In this document: positions 1 to 9,628 of the stretch, one piece after another
How positions within the stretch are numbered: the stretch's first letter is position 1
Layout of the letters: each line of letters starts with the position of its first letter
NCBI GenBank assembly: GCA_019636515.1
Contig: JAHBXI010000004.1
Coordinates: forward strand, 430,653-494,652
Length of the DNA stretch: 64,000 nt
Direction: 5' to 3'
From: Phycisphaeraceae bacterium
GTDB taxonomy: Bacteria > Planctomycetota > Phycisphaerae > Phycisphaerales > UBA1924
Program-made: the position numbers and the translations under genes
The notes under the pieces: model-generated
Databases searched by the model: none
What the model was told of the DNA's origin: nothing
The model's input: only the letters and a program-made list of their open reading frames with translations

Positions 1-3000
1 ACCGAGAGGTTCTCGAACGCCAGCACCGGCCCGTCGATGTAAAACGTCGCCGAGGCCAGGTCCAGCGGCTCGTCCCTGGGCATCTGAAGATTGCTGAAAC
101 GAATCAGCGGCATGACCAGCGGCATCCGAAGAACCGAAGGCCCCGCGATGCTGGCCGAACCGCGCCCGCGACGTGATGCCGGCTGATCGATCCGCCCTCC
201 GATCGCGATGCTCGCATCCACGAGACCTCGGCTGGCGTCAAGGTCGTCCACCTTCTCTTGCGTATCGTCCTTGCCGGGCACGGCGGTGACGTCACGAAGC
301 GTCGGCGCAAACCGTACCCCCGAGAGCGAGAACTCCGCGCTGTACTCGCGCGGGCTTGGGCCGGGGCGGCTCACCATCGCCCGACCGACAAACTTGCCGC
401 CGTAGCAATCGGCGGTGATCGTCGGGATCGTGATCTCGCCGGTGTCGGGCTGCCCCTTCATCTCCACAAACCCCGCCTGCATCACCAGGCCCGAGAGCCG
501 AAGACGATCCGCACGCGCCCTGAGGTTGAATCCGGCCGGAGTCTCAAAGTCGTTGTTCTCGACGCGGAAATCAAGTTCGCCGTCAAACTCCGTGACCGGA
601 AGGCCGATCACCAGGCTTGCGCCGGTAAGCCGCAGTTGTCCTCCCGCCAGAAGACGCTGCCGGGAAGGATCGTCCGATTCGGTCACCTGCAACTGCATGA
701 CGCCGATCTCGACGTCCCCGGAAACATCAAACGAGATCGAATCGAGCACGTCGCGCAGCGCCCGGGGAAGCATGGCCCGCAGGGGCCTGGGCAGCGCCCG
801 GCTCCGGCCAGACAGCGTCAGGTCGATGTCCAGGTCACCCGCTCCGGGCCTGCTCCACGCCCCGTCCGCCCTCAGGTCGAACCCCTCCGCATGGCCCGTC
901 ACCGCCCGGACCTGGCCGTTGGACGCCGTGAACGTCACCTCACCCGTCATGGAGCGGAATTCCACTTCGGTCTCGTTCATCGTGACCGTCAGCGAGCCGG
1001 GACGCAGCACCCCGTACAGTCCCGCCCCCCCGCCCGCCCCGATTCCGGGCAGTACCTCGAAGTCCGCGTCGAATACGCCGCGGGGATTCAGGGACTTCAG
1101 CAGCGCATCGTTCTGGTCGGACATCCGGCGTTCCGCCAATCCACGAAGCAGCGTCGATTCGGCCCGCGCCGACCGCAGCCGTGCCTCAAAGTCGAGCGAT
1201 GGCGTCGGGAAGCCATCCCCCTCCTGCGTGTGGAGCGATCCGTTGATCGCGATCGACCCGCACGCCGCCCCGTCGTGGAGCATCTCCGCCTCGAACTCCC
1301 GGAAGGACACGTCCCCGTTCCCGTTCACGCTGATCGCCCCCTTGACGTCGTGCAGCGCGATCAATCGTCCCTCGATCGAGAGCGAAACCTCGTCGAACTG
1401 CTCGGCCGTCCCCGTCACCGCCGTCTCTCCCACGGGGGTTTCAACGTTGATCCGACCCCCCACCCGGCCCGAAGGGTTGTACTCTCGTGACAGCGAGGAC
1501 AGTTTTTCCGCCGCGGGAATCGAGAACGGAGCGACGACCCGTTCCAGCGGCCACGAAAGTTCAATCCCCTCGACCACCACGTTCGCCCGCAAACTCGATT
1601 CCCCGTCAGCGCCGGGACCAGATTCGCCCGACACTCTCACACGCCCGCCCGGAACCGTGGATCCGTCCGCCGATTCCGCCTCGGCACCGCCGCTCATCGT
1701 TCCCGAGAACTCGAACCCGACGAGGCGATCCGTGATCTCGACCGTGCCAATCACGTCCGAGACCTCCAAATCGCCACCGGCCGGATCCAGGGCTTCGGAG
1801 TCTGGCGTGAACTCGGCCGCGGCCGGGCGAAGGGTCAGGGGACCGGCGCGGATCAACGCGCCGACACGCCCATCCCCGTGCTCATCGTTGAAAAGCCGTA
1901 ACTCGCCCGTCACCGGGCCGGTCGGGTTCAGGTCATCGAGGATCCCGCGGAGTCTCGGGCCCGGTCCCGAAGATCCCTGATCGCGGTTGGCCCGATCGAT
2001 CGCCGCCCCGATCGCGTAGTGCAGCAGTCGGTTGGCGGGGACTCCCTCCGCGCGGACGGTCAGTTCAGGCGAGCCTTTCGTCTCCGGGTTGATGATGATG
2101 TCGTAATCGACCCGGGCGTCGGCCGTCGCTCGTCCGCCCGTCACGGGAATGTACTCCCCACCTCGCACCGTCATCGTGTCGTCGCCGATGCGCACCTCGA
2201 CGCCCCGGGCCACCATCGGAAGTGGGAACCACTCCGGAAGGATCGAGATCGAATCAAAGTCGATCGCGGTTTCCTCCTGCCACTCGGTATCCGGTCCCGC
2301 CGGCCGGATCACCCGCGTGTGAACATTCGCCAGGCCGTCGAGTCCGAAACGGGGCGTTGGCGCCGGGGCGTGCTGGTCCCCCGGGCGGGCGATCAACCCC
2401 GCCGCCACGAGCCGCGAGTGCTGCTCCCGGTTGAAGATGACCGGCGCGATCCCCTTCCGCCGCACGCTCAGCGCCGATAGGACGGCCTCGTCGATCCGAA
2501 GATCGTCCACGTGTACATCGATCACGCAGTGCGAGTCGGCGGTGGGTGGCTCGATGAAGCCCGAGGCCCGAAGCACCGCCCCCGTCGCCGATCGCCCCCG
2601 GATGTCAAGGAGGTCGATCCGCTCGTCCGAGAATCGCACCTTGCCGGTCAGGTCCTGAAACTCGTACGGGAAACGGGCGAACGCCGAGACCGCGTCCGAG
2701 ATCTCCATCTCTCCGCTGATCCGCAGACCCGCCGGGGTCCCGGCGTCACCGTCGCCCTCGGGGCGAGCCGAACGCGTGATGACCACCGTTGACGTGATCC
2801 GACCCGTCGGCCACGAGAAGTCGGCAAGGCGCTCTCGAACGATCGGCGGGACAAAGCGGAGGATCCGAAGGCCACGCTCGACCTTGAAATCGCTCGTGTG
2901 GACCTCGCACCGGAACGGGCTGTCCGCCGACGTCCCCTCGTACAAGAGCCGCACACGGTACGGCACTTCCTCAACATCCCCCGATATCGAGGCCTGGATG

Positions 3001-4019
3001 CTCGAATCCGTCAGTTCGATCAGCCCGTTCACCCCCGACATCCGAAGCAGAGGCTTCTCGGCGCTCCACGCCTCCCGGGCGTCCTCCGTCACCGGGAGGT
3101 TGACCGCGACATCGATGAGTTCCATCGACGCGTGTATCCCCGCCGCGGCGCCGACCCCACCCGTGGAGTACGTCAGGTTTGTTCGGCCGATCTCCCCCTT
3201 GATATCAAGCATCTCGACCACCGGCCGTATGCGAGAAGGCCAGTTCGAGGCCGGCCACTGGCGCAGGTCGATCCCGGAGAGTTCAAGCGAGCCCCCCCCG
3301 CCGCGCATCGTCCCCGCGATCTTGATCGGCCGCTTCTCCCCGGCGGATATCGACGTCGTCTCTTCACGGATCGTAAATTCCACCGATCCGTCCTTTCGGG
3401 AAGAGCCCGGCGTCAACAGGCCGCTGACATCGACGTGCTTGAGAACCGTGTACGTATCACGCGATCCTTCACCGCCATGCTCTCCGATCTCGACCACTCC
3501 CCCGTCGATCTGGATCCTGGGAATCAAGCGCGGCCCGGCCGTGCCTCCGGAAGTTCCCCCGGAGGAGCCGGCGCCGCCCGCCAGCGAACCAAGCCCCGCG
3601 ATGTTGAGCCGACCGCTCTCCCGGTCCTGGCTGACTCGTACCCGCGGCTCAATCAGCAGCACCTCCCGGATGGACGGACTCGACGCCCCGCCCAGACCCA
3701 GCAGCGTCCGCCACGACACCGCCGCGTCAAGCCTCCGAACCCGAAACACTTCCCCCGCCGTTCCCATCACCGCCGGGATTCGCAGCACCGCATCCTCAAA
3801 CACCAGGTGCCCCGAAAGACCGATCGAGACCGAGCCCTCCACCATTTCAACACCCGTGATCCCCATCAGACGAGACGACACGACCCAGCGCACCAAGGGC
3901 GAACGCGTCCCCACCCACCAGACCGACACCACCGCGGCCAGCGCGATGCCCCAGCGCAGCCTTCCCCGCGTGATGAGCGGCCATGTCCGCCTCGTACTGT
4001 TGCCTGGCGATTGATTCAT
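1..4019 (-). CDS. Large AsmA-like membrane-anchored protein (3' end outside window)
   Basis: An uninterrupted reading frame of at least 1,339 codons enters from the left edge and starts at the ATG at 4017-4019 (MNQSPGNSTRR). Residues about 20-40 form one hydrophobic N-terminal anchor (IALAAVVSVWWVG). The rest is soluble, rich in beta-strand-like repeats such as SVSIGLSGHLVFEDAVL, a pattern typical of AsmA/YhdP/TamB-like proteins, which span the periplasm and are linked to outer-membrane lipid homeostasis. No catalytic motif is visible. The gene is divergent from radA, with 144 bp between the starts, so the two promoters must share this gap. The C-terminal domain is missing from the window, so the subfamily cannot be fixed. 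I recognise the fold class from its overall pattern, not from a specific motif. Confidence 0.8.
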   Translation of the reverse strand, partial: MNQSPGNSTRRTWPLITRGRLRWGIALAAVVSVWWVGTRSPLVRWVVSSRLMGITGVEMVEGSVSIGLSGHLVFEDAVLRIPAVMGTAGEVFRVRRLDAAVSWRTLLGLGGASSPSIREVLLIEPRVRVSQDRESGRLNIAGLGSLAGGAGSSGGTSGGTAGPRLIPRIQIDGGVVEIGEHGGEGSRDTYTVLKHVDVSGLLTPGSSRKDGSVEFTIREETTSISAGEKRPIKIAGTMRGGGGSLELSGIDLRQWPASNWPSRIRPVVEMLDIKGEIGRTNLTYSTGGVGAAAGIHASMELIDVAVNLPVTEDAREAWSAEKPLLRMSGVNGLIELTDSSIQASISGDVEEVPYRVRLLYEGTSADSPFRCEVHTSDFKVERGLRILRFVPPIVRERLADFSWPTGRITSTVVITRSARPEGDGDAGTPAGLRISGEMEISDAVSAFARFPYEFQDLTGKVRFSDERIDLLDIRGRSATGAVLRASGFIEPPTADSHCVIDVHVDDLRIDEAVLSALSVRRKGIAPVIFNREQHSRLVAAGLIARPGDQHAPAPTPRFGLDGLANVHTRVIRPAGPDTEWQEETAIDFDSISILPEWFPLPMVARGVEVRIGDDTMTVRGGEYIPVTGGRATADARVDYDIIINPETKGSPELTVRAEGVPANRLLHYAIGAAIDRANRDQGSSGPGPRLRGILDDLNPTGPVTGELRLFNDEHGDGRVGALIRAGPLTLRPAAAEFTPDSEALDPAGGDLEVSDVIGTVEITDRLVGFEFSGTMSGGAEAESADGSTVPGGRVRVSGESGPGADGESSLRANVVVEGIELSWPLERVVAPFSIPAAEKLSSLSREYNPSGRVGGRINVETPVGETAVTGTAEQFDEVSLSIEGRLIALHDVKGAISVNGNGDVSFREFEAEMLHDGAACGSIAINGSLHTQEGDGFPTPSLDFEARLRSARAESTLLRGLAERRMSDQNDALLKSLNPRGVFDADFEVLPGIGAGGGAGLYGVLRPGSLTVTMNETEVEFRSMTGEVTFTASNGQVRAVTGHAEGFDLRADGAWSRPGAGDLDIDLTLSGRSRALPRPLRAMLPRALRDVLDSISFDVSGDVEIGVMQLQVTESDDPSRQRLLAGGQLRLTGASLVIGLPVTEFDGELDFRVENNDFETPAGFNLRARADRLRLSGLVMQAGFVEMKGQPDTGEITIPTITADCYGGKFVGRAMVSRPGPSPREYSAEFSLSGVRFAPTLRDVTAVPGKDDTQEKVDDLDASRGLVDASIAIGGRIDQPASRRGRGSASIAGPSVLRMPLVMPLIRFSNLQMPRDEPLDLASATFYIDGPVLAFENLS

Positions 4020-4163
4020 CGGTGTGTCAGGGAAGGACCCGCGGGCCTCGCGCGGGCGAGCGTTCCCCACACGGCACGCCCAGCAACGGAATCGTACCCC
4101 TCGAACCACGCGCGGCCCGGCCCCGCCGTGCGGGTTCCGTCGGGTTGGCGTACGCTCCGATCA

Positions 4164-5618
4164 ATGGCCAAACCCAGGACTATTTTCGTCTGCCGTTCCT
4201 GCGGCGCCACCCAGGCGAGATGGATGGGCAAGTGCCCCGACTGTGGCGCCTGGGAATCGCTCGATTCACACCGCGTTGATCCCGCCTCCGAAAAGGACCC
4301 GTTCCGGCCCGCCGCCGGATGGGCACGGGACGACGACCCCGCGGGTTTGCCCGCCAACCCCGCCCGCTCCCTCTCCGAGGTCCGCGAAGATGCCCAGACT
4401 GTCTCCCGACTCCCCACCGGCATCGAGGAGTTTGATCGCGTCCTGGGCGGTACCCACGGATCGGCCGGCGGACCGCGCGGGCTTGTCCCAGGGTCGGCCA
4501 TTCTCATCGGGGGAGAACCGGGAATCGGAAAGTCAACCCTGCTGCTTCAAGCCGCGAACGCCTGGGCCGCCGGAGGCGTCCGATCGCTTTACGTTACCAG
4601 CGAGGAGTCCGCCGAGCAGGTCAAGATGCGTTCCTCACGCGTCGGGGGGATTCAACCCTCGCCACCACGCCGGGCCGCCGAGGAGATGTTCGTCCTCGCC
4701 GATACAAACCTCTCCCGTGTGCTTGAGCAGGCCCGTTGCGTCCGCCCGGCCGTGCTCATCGTCGATTCCATCCAGATGATCTACAAGTCCGACCTGCCCG
4801 CCGGGCCGGGATCCGTGACGCAGGTGCGCCGCTGCGCGACCGACCTCGTCTCGCTCGCCAAGACCACCGGCACCGCCGTGGTCCTTGTCGGCCACGTGAC
4901 CAAGGACGGAACGCTCGCCGGGCCGAGGCTGCTTGAACACCTGGTCGACGCCGTCCTGGCCTTCGAGGGAGATCGTTACCACGCTCATCGCATTGTCCGC
5001 GCCGTCAAGAACCGCTACGGCACCACGCTGGAGATCGGCCTGTTCGAGATGACCGCCGCCGGACTCCGCGAGGCGCCCGAGGGCGCGGGAGTGGCCGCCG
5101 TCGCCTGCACCGAGAAGCCCAGGCCCGGATCCGCCGTCTGCCCCATCATCAACGGCACGCGCTGCGTCCTGGTCGAGGTCCAGGCCCTCACCGCCACCGG
5201 CTTCCTCGGAGCCGCCAAGCGAAAGTGCTCGGGCATCGACCCCAACCGCCTCGCCATGCTCATCGCCGTCCTCGAACAGCACGCCCAGTTGCGACTGGCC
5301 GATCGAGACGTCTTTGCCTCCAGCGTCGGCGGGCTACGCATCGCCGATCCCGGGGCCGACCTGGCGCTCCTGCTCGCCATCGCCGGCTCGCACCACCGCC
5401 GCGCCCTGGCTCCCGCGACCGCCGTCTTTGGAGAAGTCGGTCTGGGCGGCGAGGTGCGCCCGGTCGGCCACGCCGATCAGAGGGTCGCCGAGGCCGTCCG
5501 CATGGGCTTTTCACGCGTGATCCTGCCACGTGCCTCCGTCCCGACGATCACGCCACGAGCCGGCCTCGAACTCGCCGGCGTCGCCACCATCGACCAGGCC
5601 ATCGAGCAACTCGGCTGA
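4164..5618 (+). CDS. radA: DNA repair protein RadA (Sms)
   Basis: 484 aa, the usual length for RadA, a RecA-like ATPase that helps process recombination intermediates and branch migration. An N-terminal C4 zinc finger is formed by C10, C13, C24 and C27. Walker A is GGEPGIGKST near residue 115. The RadA signature normally written KNRFG reads KNRYG near residue 282. A Lon-protease-like C-terminal domain follows. The frame is open far upstream, but the zinc finger must lie at the N-terminus, so the ATG at 4164 is the start. There is no Shine-Dalgarno sequence; TACGCT ends 7 nt before the ATG, suggesting a leaderless mRNA. The gene is divergent from the AsmA-like gene. Confidence 0.97.
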   Translation: MAKPRTIFVCRSCGATQARWMGKCPDCGAWESLDSHRVDPASEKDPFRPAAGWARDDDPAGLPANPARSLSEVREDAQTVSRLPTGIEEFDRVLGGTHGSAGGPRGLVPGSAILIGGEPGIGKSTLLLQAANAWAAGGVRSLYVTSEESAEQVKMRSSRVGGIQPSPPRRAAEEMFVLADTNLSRVLEQARCVRPAVLIVDSIQMIYKSDLPAGPGSVTQVRRCATDLVSLAKTTGTAVVLVGHVTKDGTLAGPRLLEHLVDAVLAFEGDRYHAHRIVRAVKNRYGTTLEIGLFEMTAAGLREAPEGAGVAAVACTEKPRPGSAVCPIINGTRCVLVEVQALTATGFLGAAKRKCSGIDPNRLAMLIAVLEQHAQLRLADRDVFASSVGGLRIADPGADLALLLAIAGSHHRRALAPATAVFGEVGLGGEVRPVGHADQRVAEAVRMGFSRVILPRASVPTITPRAGLELAGVATIDQAIEQLG

Positions 5619-5681
5619 TCCCCGGTTTTCGATTGAGCCCGGCCAATAGAATCAAGCCTCGGAACAAGGCGGCAATCTCTC

Positions 5682-5954
5682 ATGCGACCAGGACAGACAC
5701 CCAGAGACACGACACACGACGCCTCGGGGTTCACCAAGCAGGAACTCCTCGACGCCAGCGGCCTGTCGTCCAAGACCTTCGACCTCATCCGCAAGGCATC
5801 CCGGATCAGGGGACCTTCCCACGGGGGGCTCAACTGGGTCTTTTCACGCCAGGATGTCGAGTCGTTGATCCACCGCGCGGCCAGTGGGCGATTCAGCGAG
5901 CGCGGAGGAACCGCCGCCCAGGGGTGGCGACGACTGCTCGATCCTCCTGTCTGA
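5682..5954 (+). CDS. Small helix-turn-helix protein, function unknown
   Basis: 90 aa. The central part, GFTKQELLDASGLSSKTFDL, followed by VFSRQDVESLI, looks like a MerR/excisionase-type winged HTH: two short helices, then a strand and a helix naming a target-binding wing. No ligand-binding or dimerisation domain is present. It lies 63 bp downstream of radA on the same strand and converges with the phytase-like gene. An AAGGCGG stretch about 10 nt before the ATG may be a weak ribosome binding site. Composition and codon use resemble neighbouring genes, so it is probably real. A DNA-binding role is inferred from the motif only. Confidence 0.7.
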   Translation: MRPGQTPRDTTHDASGFTKQELLDASGLSSKTFDLIRKASRIRGPSHGGLNWVFSRQDVESLIHRAASGRFSERGGTAAQGWRRLLDPPV

Positions 5955-5970
5955 TGCCCGGCCCGCGACC

Positions 5971-7179
5971 TCATTCCCGGGAGTTTGTTCCGACCTCCGC
6001 CCCGGCGCGCCCCGAAAAGACCGCGTGGTCGCGCGGGATCGAAAACACCCAGAGAAACGTCGGCTCGTCCTTGAAATCGTTGTCCGTCGCCACCAGGAGC
6101 GACCGGCTCCCGTCAGGCAGGTCGGGACCAAAGCACAGGCCCTCGACCTTCTCAGGGAACCCGGACCCCGTCAGCCCGAAGGCCGGGTCAAGCAGGTCGA
6201 TGAAGTCCGTCGTCACGGCCGCCTCCACGCCCGGCGGAAGTCCCGACGTCGGCAACGACTCGATCCCAGACACGTCCGTGGCACCGGAAAAATCCGCGAG
6301 CACCACGCGCTTGAACCGCGCCTCGGACCCCTTCCGCCCGTCGCGCTCGATGACCAGGAACCGAGTCTCATCGACCGCCAGGATCTCCGATACGCCGTGT
6401 CGCGCGCTGGCGAGTGTGTAGACCAGTTGGCGTGACTCGCCACCCGCCGGGTCGATCACGAGAACCCGTACATTCACCCCGATCCGCGAGTTCCGCTCCC
6501 CCAGCGCCCCGTCCTGGATCAACGGCCCCTGAAGGATCGCCGCCAGGCGGCCCGACGGCGTCAGCGCCAGCCCCTCGAATCCGCGGTTGACCTGCCGACC
6601 CCGGTTTGACGATGGCGGCATCTCGTCCTCCGCCGATGGTCCGAAGTTCTCAGGAAGGAACGCCGCCGGGATCTCGAACCGCCGGACCAACCGGCCCGTG
6701 GAGTCGAACTCGTCGATCCGAGGGCCGTACTCCTCCGCGATCACCACGTTCCCCGACGCGAGCACCCGTATCCCCTCCGGGTCGTATCTCGGCGAACTGA
6801 ACGGATCCGACGTGTTCAGCGACGACGCATCACCCGTAAAGCCGCGACCCGACGAGTCTCCCAGCATCACGGTCTTGACCAGCGAAGGCTCCGTCCCGAC
6901 GCCCATCGGGATCGAATAAACCTGATAGCGGATCCGATACGGCGAACCACCGTCGATCGGTCCTCGGTCGGGCAGCAGGATGTACTCGTCTCCGCCGACC
7001 CGGTCGATCCCCGATCCGATCCCTCCGACCCGGTTGTGGGGGACACCACCGGGGATCGTCTCGGTCAGCCCGGACGCATCCGTCGCATCGTGAGGGATGA
7101 TGATCGTCTTCACCAGCCGGATCCCGTCCGCGCTGCAGATCAACACCGTCGCCGTCACCGCCGCAAGCATGAAAGCCAT
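5971..7179 (-). CDS. Secreted phytase-like esterase-family protein
   Basis: 402 aa with an N-terminal signal peptide (MAFMLAAVTATVLICSADG). The mature part matches the pattern of the family annotated as esterase-like activity of phytase, a beta-propeller fold: DEYILLPDRGP, RYDPEGIRVL, EEYGPRIDEF, NRGFEGLAL, and a late GFPEKVEGLCFGPDLPDG. Acidic residues in these loops probably bind calcium. It is presumably exported to the periplasm or cell surface; the substrate cannot be told from sequence. The gene has no ribosome binding site: TACGCT ends 7 nt upstream of the ATG, the same hexamer and spacing as at radA. It ends 16 bp from the convergent HTH gene. Confidence 0.8.
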   Translation of the reverse strand: MAFMLAAVTATVLICSADGIRLVKTIIIPHDATDASGLTETIPGGVPHNRVGGIGSGIDRVGGDEYILLPDRGPIDGGSPYRIRYQVYSIPMGVGTEPSLVKTVMLGDSSGRGFTGDASSLNTSDPFSSPRYDPEGIRVLASGNVVIAEEYGPRIDEFDSTGRLVRRFEIPAAFLPENFGPSAEDEMPPSSNRGRQVNRGFEGLALTPSGRLAAILQGPLIQDGALGERNSRIGVNVRVLVIDPAGGESRQLVYTLASARHGVSEILAVDETRFLVIERDGRKGSEARFKRVVLADFSGATDVSGIESLPTSGLPPGVEAAVTTDFIDLLDPAFGLTGSGFPEKVEGLCFGPDLPDGSRSLLVATDNDFKDEPTFLWVFSIPRDHAVFSGRAGAEVGTNSRE

Positions 7180-7238
7180 GACGCTCAGCGTAGGACATCC
7201 CCGACGATCCCAGGAATCCTCCGCCGTGGCCCTGTCTC

Positions 7239-8651
7239 TTAGCGCAAGCCAAACTCGTCCCGGATCGCGCCGCGCAGCCCGGCGCGATCTTTCCGCGGAT
7301 ACAGGAAAAACGGCCAGTCGCGGGCCTGTGCGATCATGTCCGCCGAATCCCCGCCCGCCAACGCGCGAGCGTCCGCGTTGAGCCGATCCAGTTCCCCCGC
7401 GTATTTCCCGCGGGCGGACTTTACAAACTCCTGAAGGCGATCAAACGCCGCCCGTCGCTCCACCGACCGCGCGGGCGAAGCGAGAACCGCACGAACCAGG
7501 TCCATCTTGCGGGCCTGGAGATCCCGGTCTCCCAAAGCCCCGGGGTTGTGGCGAGCATGATGGGCCATCCATACCGCCCGTCGGGAAGTCCGGCGGCTTG
7601 ATTCCACGTGGTCCGAAAGCCCGGTCAGCCGAACCGTTGCCGAGACCACGGCGGTGGGTGCAAGGCGCTGTCCCGGTCTCCACCCGGCGAGCCAAGCATC
7701 GCATGCCCGGTCGTAGATCCCGCCCCCCAGGCCGTGGATGAAAAGGTCGCAAAGACGCATCCTCATCATGGCCGTCATCAGGATTGCCCGCGGCGCGAGC
7801 CGCCAACGCGGGATTCCCTTCAGCGAATCGGCGTGGACCCGTTCACGGTGAATCCCGCTCGCGAGGTTCCACAGCGGAAGTTCAACCCGACCAGCATCCA
7901 GCACGAGCGGCCGAAGCCCGCTTTCCGGGTGCGACGCGACCGCCTCGTTGTACGCCCGCGCACACCGCAGGGGATCGGCCTGCATTTCCTCGACCACATC
8001 GTCAAACGCGGGCGACCCGAGCAGCGATGAGGCCGACAGGAAAACCGGCTCGTCCCCGCCGATCAATCGAGCCGTCGCCTTCGTTACCTGCTCGGCCAGT
8101 GACCGGGCCCCCTTGAACGCGTCGAGCGCGGCCCGGGCGCTGCCGATTCCCTCCATCACGCTCCTGGGCATCCCCTCGACGTCGTCGGGAGGCTCGGCCG
8201 GCTCTCTCGCCCGCTCAAGGCACGGCGGCAGCGGACCGTCCCCCCGGCTCACCCAGATCCAGGCCGCCCGTTCCAGACCCGCTCGCGCGAGGCGCGGGTA
8301 AACCACCGACGATGGATCATCCGTGTCGTGATCGACCACCACCCACGCCACGCCCCCCCCGAGTCCTTCGGCCGCCGCCCCGACCGCGAACCACTTGGCG
8401 AGGATCCCGGGGTGCCAGAACACCGCCTGGTGTCCCGACGCGATCACCGGTCGATCCGTCGGCAGGCCCGCCAGGCGCCGCGCCCTGAGGCACGTGTCGT
8501 CACGCGACGACCGCCCCCACGCCGCGCCGATCATCCGCCTCCAGTCCGACGCCGTCGGCTCGATCGTGATACCGCCGTGCGCCGGGCGCGCGGCGGACTG
8601 TCTTTCGGAAGACCCGTCGTGCCCGTTCACTGGCACCCGCATCCGCGACAC
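7239..8651 (-). CDS. Conserved-looking protein of unknown function, possibly BshC-like
   Basis: 470 aa, no signal peptide or membrane segment. Near the N-terminus it has IASGHQAVFWHPGILAKWFA and then GVAWVVVDHDTDD. The spacing and content recall BshC, the cysteine-adding enzyme of bacillithiol synthesis, where a TGQQ-type motif precedes a W-x-EDHD-type motif. The resemblance is weak and I hold it as a hypothesis only. The C-terminal third is helical and basic. The first start is GTG at 8651, overlapping the GT2 gene by 25 bp; an ATG at 8642 would reduce the overlap. The gene sits directly downstream of, and probably in an operon with, the GT2 gene. Confidence 0.75.
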   Translation of the reverse strand: MSRMRVPVNGHDGSSERQSAARPAHGGITIEPTASDWRRMIGAAWGRSSRDDTCLRARRLAGLPTDRPVIASGHQAVFWHPGILAKWFAVGAAAEGLGGGVAWVVVDHDTDDPSSVVYPRLARAGLERAAWIWVSRGDGPLPPCLERAREPAEPPDDVEGMPRSVMEGIGSARAALDAFKGARSLAEQVTKATARLIGGDEPVFLSASSLLGSPAFDDVVEEMQADPLRCARAYNEAVASHPESGLRPLVLDAGRVELPLWNLASGIHRERVHADSLKGIPRWRLAPRAILMTAMMRMRLCDLFIHGLGGGIYDRACDAWLAGWRPGQRLAPTAVVSATVRLTGLSDHVESSRRTSRRAVWMAHHARHNPGALGDRDLQARKMDLVRAVLASPARSVERRAAFDRLQEFVKSARGKYAGELDRLNADARALAGGDSADMIAQARDWPFFLYPRKDRAGLRGAIRDEFGLR

Positions 8652-9403
8652 GCGCTGCTGAACGGATCGGGATCGTCGCGCAGTTGCTCCGCGTGAGCCG
8701 CCAGTTCACGCGCCAGAACATCCCGGTAATGCTCCAGCCGGGCCTCGGGGTTGTCGAGTTCCCCCCCGAACGTACGCCTCGGGTTGTTGTAGATCAGTTC
8801 CACCGGCAACTCCCGCACGCGCAGCCCCGCCGCCGCCGCCCGCACCCACAACTGCATCGGGAACGCGTACCCATCCTCGGTCAGTCCCAGGTCCGCGATC
8901 GCGCCGACACGGTGCGATTTGAACCCGCAGAACGCGTCCGTCAGCGTCGTCCCGAGCCGCGTCGCCAGGCGCTCGTTGATCTCCTTCGTGATCAGGCCGT
9001 TGATCCGACGCCGATCCGCCGGGGCTTGCGTCTGCGCGGTCAGACGGCTTTGCACGGAGTAATACCGCGAGCCGCTGATGATGTCCGAGCCGCCGCGCTC
9101 CTGCTCGCCAAGAAAGTCGGGGATGCGGTCCGGCTCGTGCTGCTCATCGCAATCCATGGTGATGATCCAGTCGTAGCCGTCGGCCGCGGCCCAGCGAAAC
9201 GCGTCGGCCACGCTCCTCCCGTACCCGCGGTTGACCGCGTGACGGATCACATCGACCGGAAATTCCCGCACGATGTCCGGAGTCGGATCGGTCGAGCCGT
9301 CGTCCACGACCAGCACGTTCCCGACGTAGTCGAGCACGCGCGACAGGACCTTGCGCACCGAAGCGGCCTCGTTGAAGACCGGGATCGCCACCAGTGTTTT
9401 CAT
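8627..9403 (-). CDS. Family 2 glycosyltransferase (dolichyl-phosphate mannose synthase-like)
   Basis: 258 aa, a single GT-A domain without membrane helices. The N-terminus is MKTLVAIPVFNEAASVRKVL, followed by VLVVDDGSTDPTPDI (first Asp motif), DGYDWIITMDCDEQHEPDRI (DxD-like metal/nucleotide site), and TLTDAFCGFKSHR. This is the pattern of cytosolic enzymes that move a sugar from a nucleotide donor to polyprenyl phosphate or another acceptor. A strong ribosome binding site, GGAGGTG, lies 5 nt before the ATG at 9403, which fixes the start although the frame is open further upstream. The C-terminus is unusually cysteine-rich (ACRGCGCQ). It overlaps the following unknown gene by 25 bp. Confidence 0.9.
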   Translation of the reverse strand: MKTLVAIPVFNEAASVRKVLSRVLDYVGNVLVVDDGSTDPTPDIVREFPVDVIRHAVNRGYGRSVADAFRWAAADGYDWIITMDCDEQHEPDRIPDFLGEQERGGSDIISGSRYYSVQSRLTAQTQAPADRRRINGLITKEINERLATRLGTTLTDAFCGFKSHRVGAIADLGLTEDGYAFPMQLWVRAAAAGLRVRELPVELIYNNPRRTFGGELDNPEARLEHYRDVLARELAAHAEQLRDDPDPFSSACRGCGCQ

Positions 9404-9628
9404 GCCGCCACCTCCGCTCGGGACACCCGGCCGCGACGACCACCGCCGGGAGCATACACGCCCGACCTCACCCCGTCCCGCGAACGACCCGTCCCGCGCG
9501 TCGGATTCGTTCGAGCCGCCGCGCTGGACGCACCTCCCGACAACCCGCGGAACAACCCGGAACCGGATGCACGATCCCGTCCGGCGGTTTCGACCTTGCC
9601 GCACAGGCCGGGAGGCCGGCGAACGCCA

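Noticed and set aside
258..4014. Long + strand frames opposite the AsmA-like gene (258-1490, 415-1980, 2776-4014)
   Set aside because: They are shadows of high-GC coding on the other strand: Arg/Pro/Ser-rich, no domains, while the minus frame is continuous and protein-like.
2898..4163. N-terminal extension of the radA frame
   Set aside because: The RadA zinc finger must be near the N-terminus, and the extension is antisense to the AsmA-like gene.
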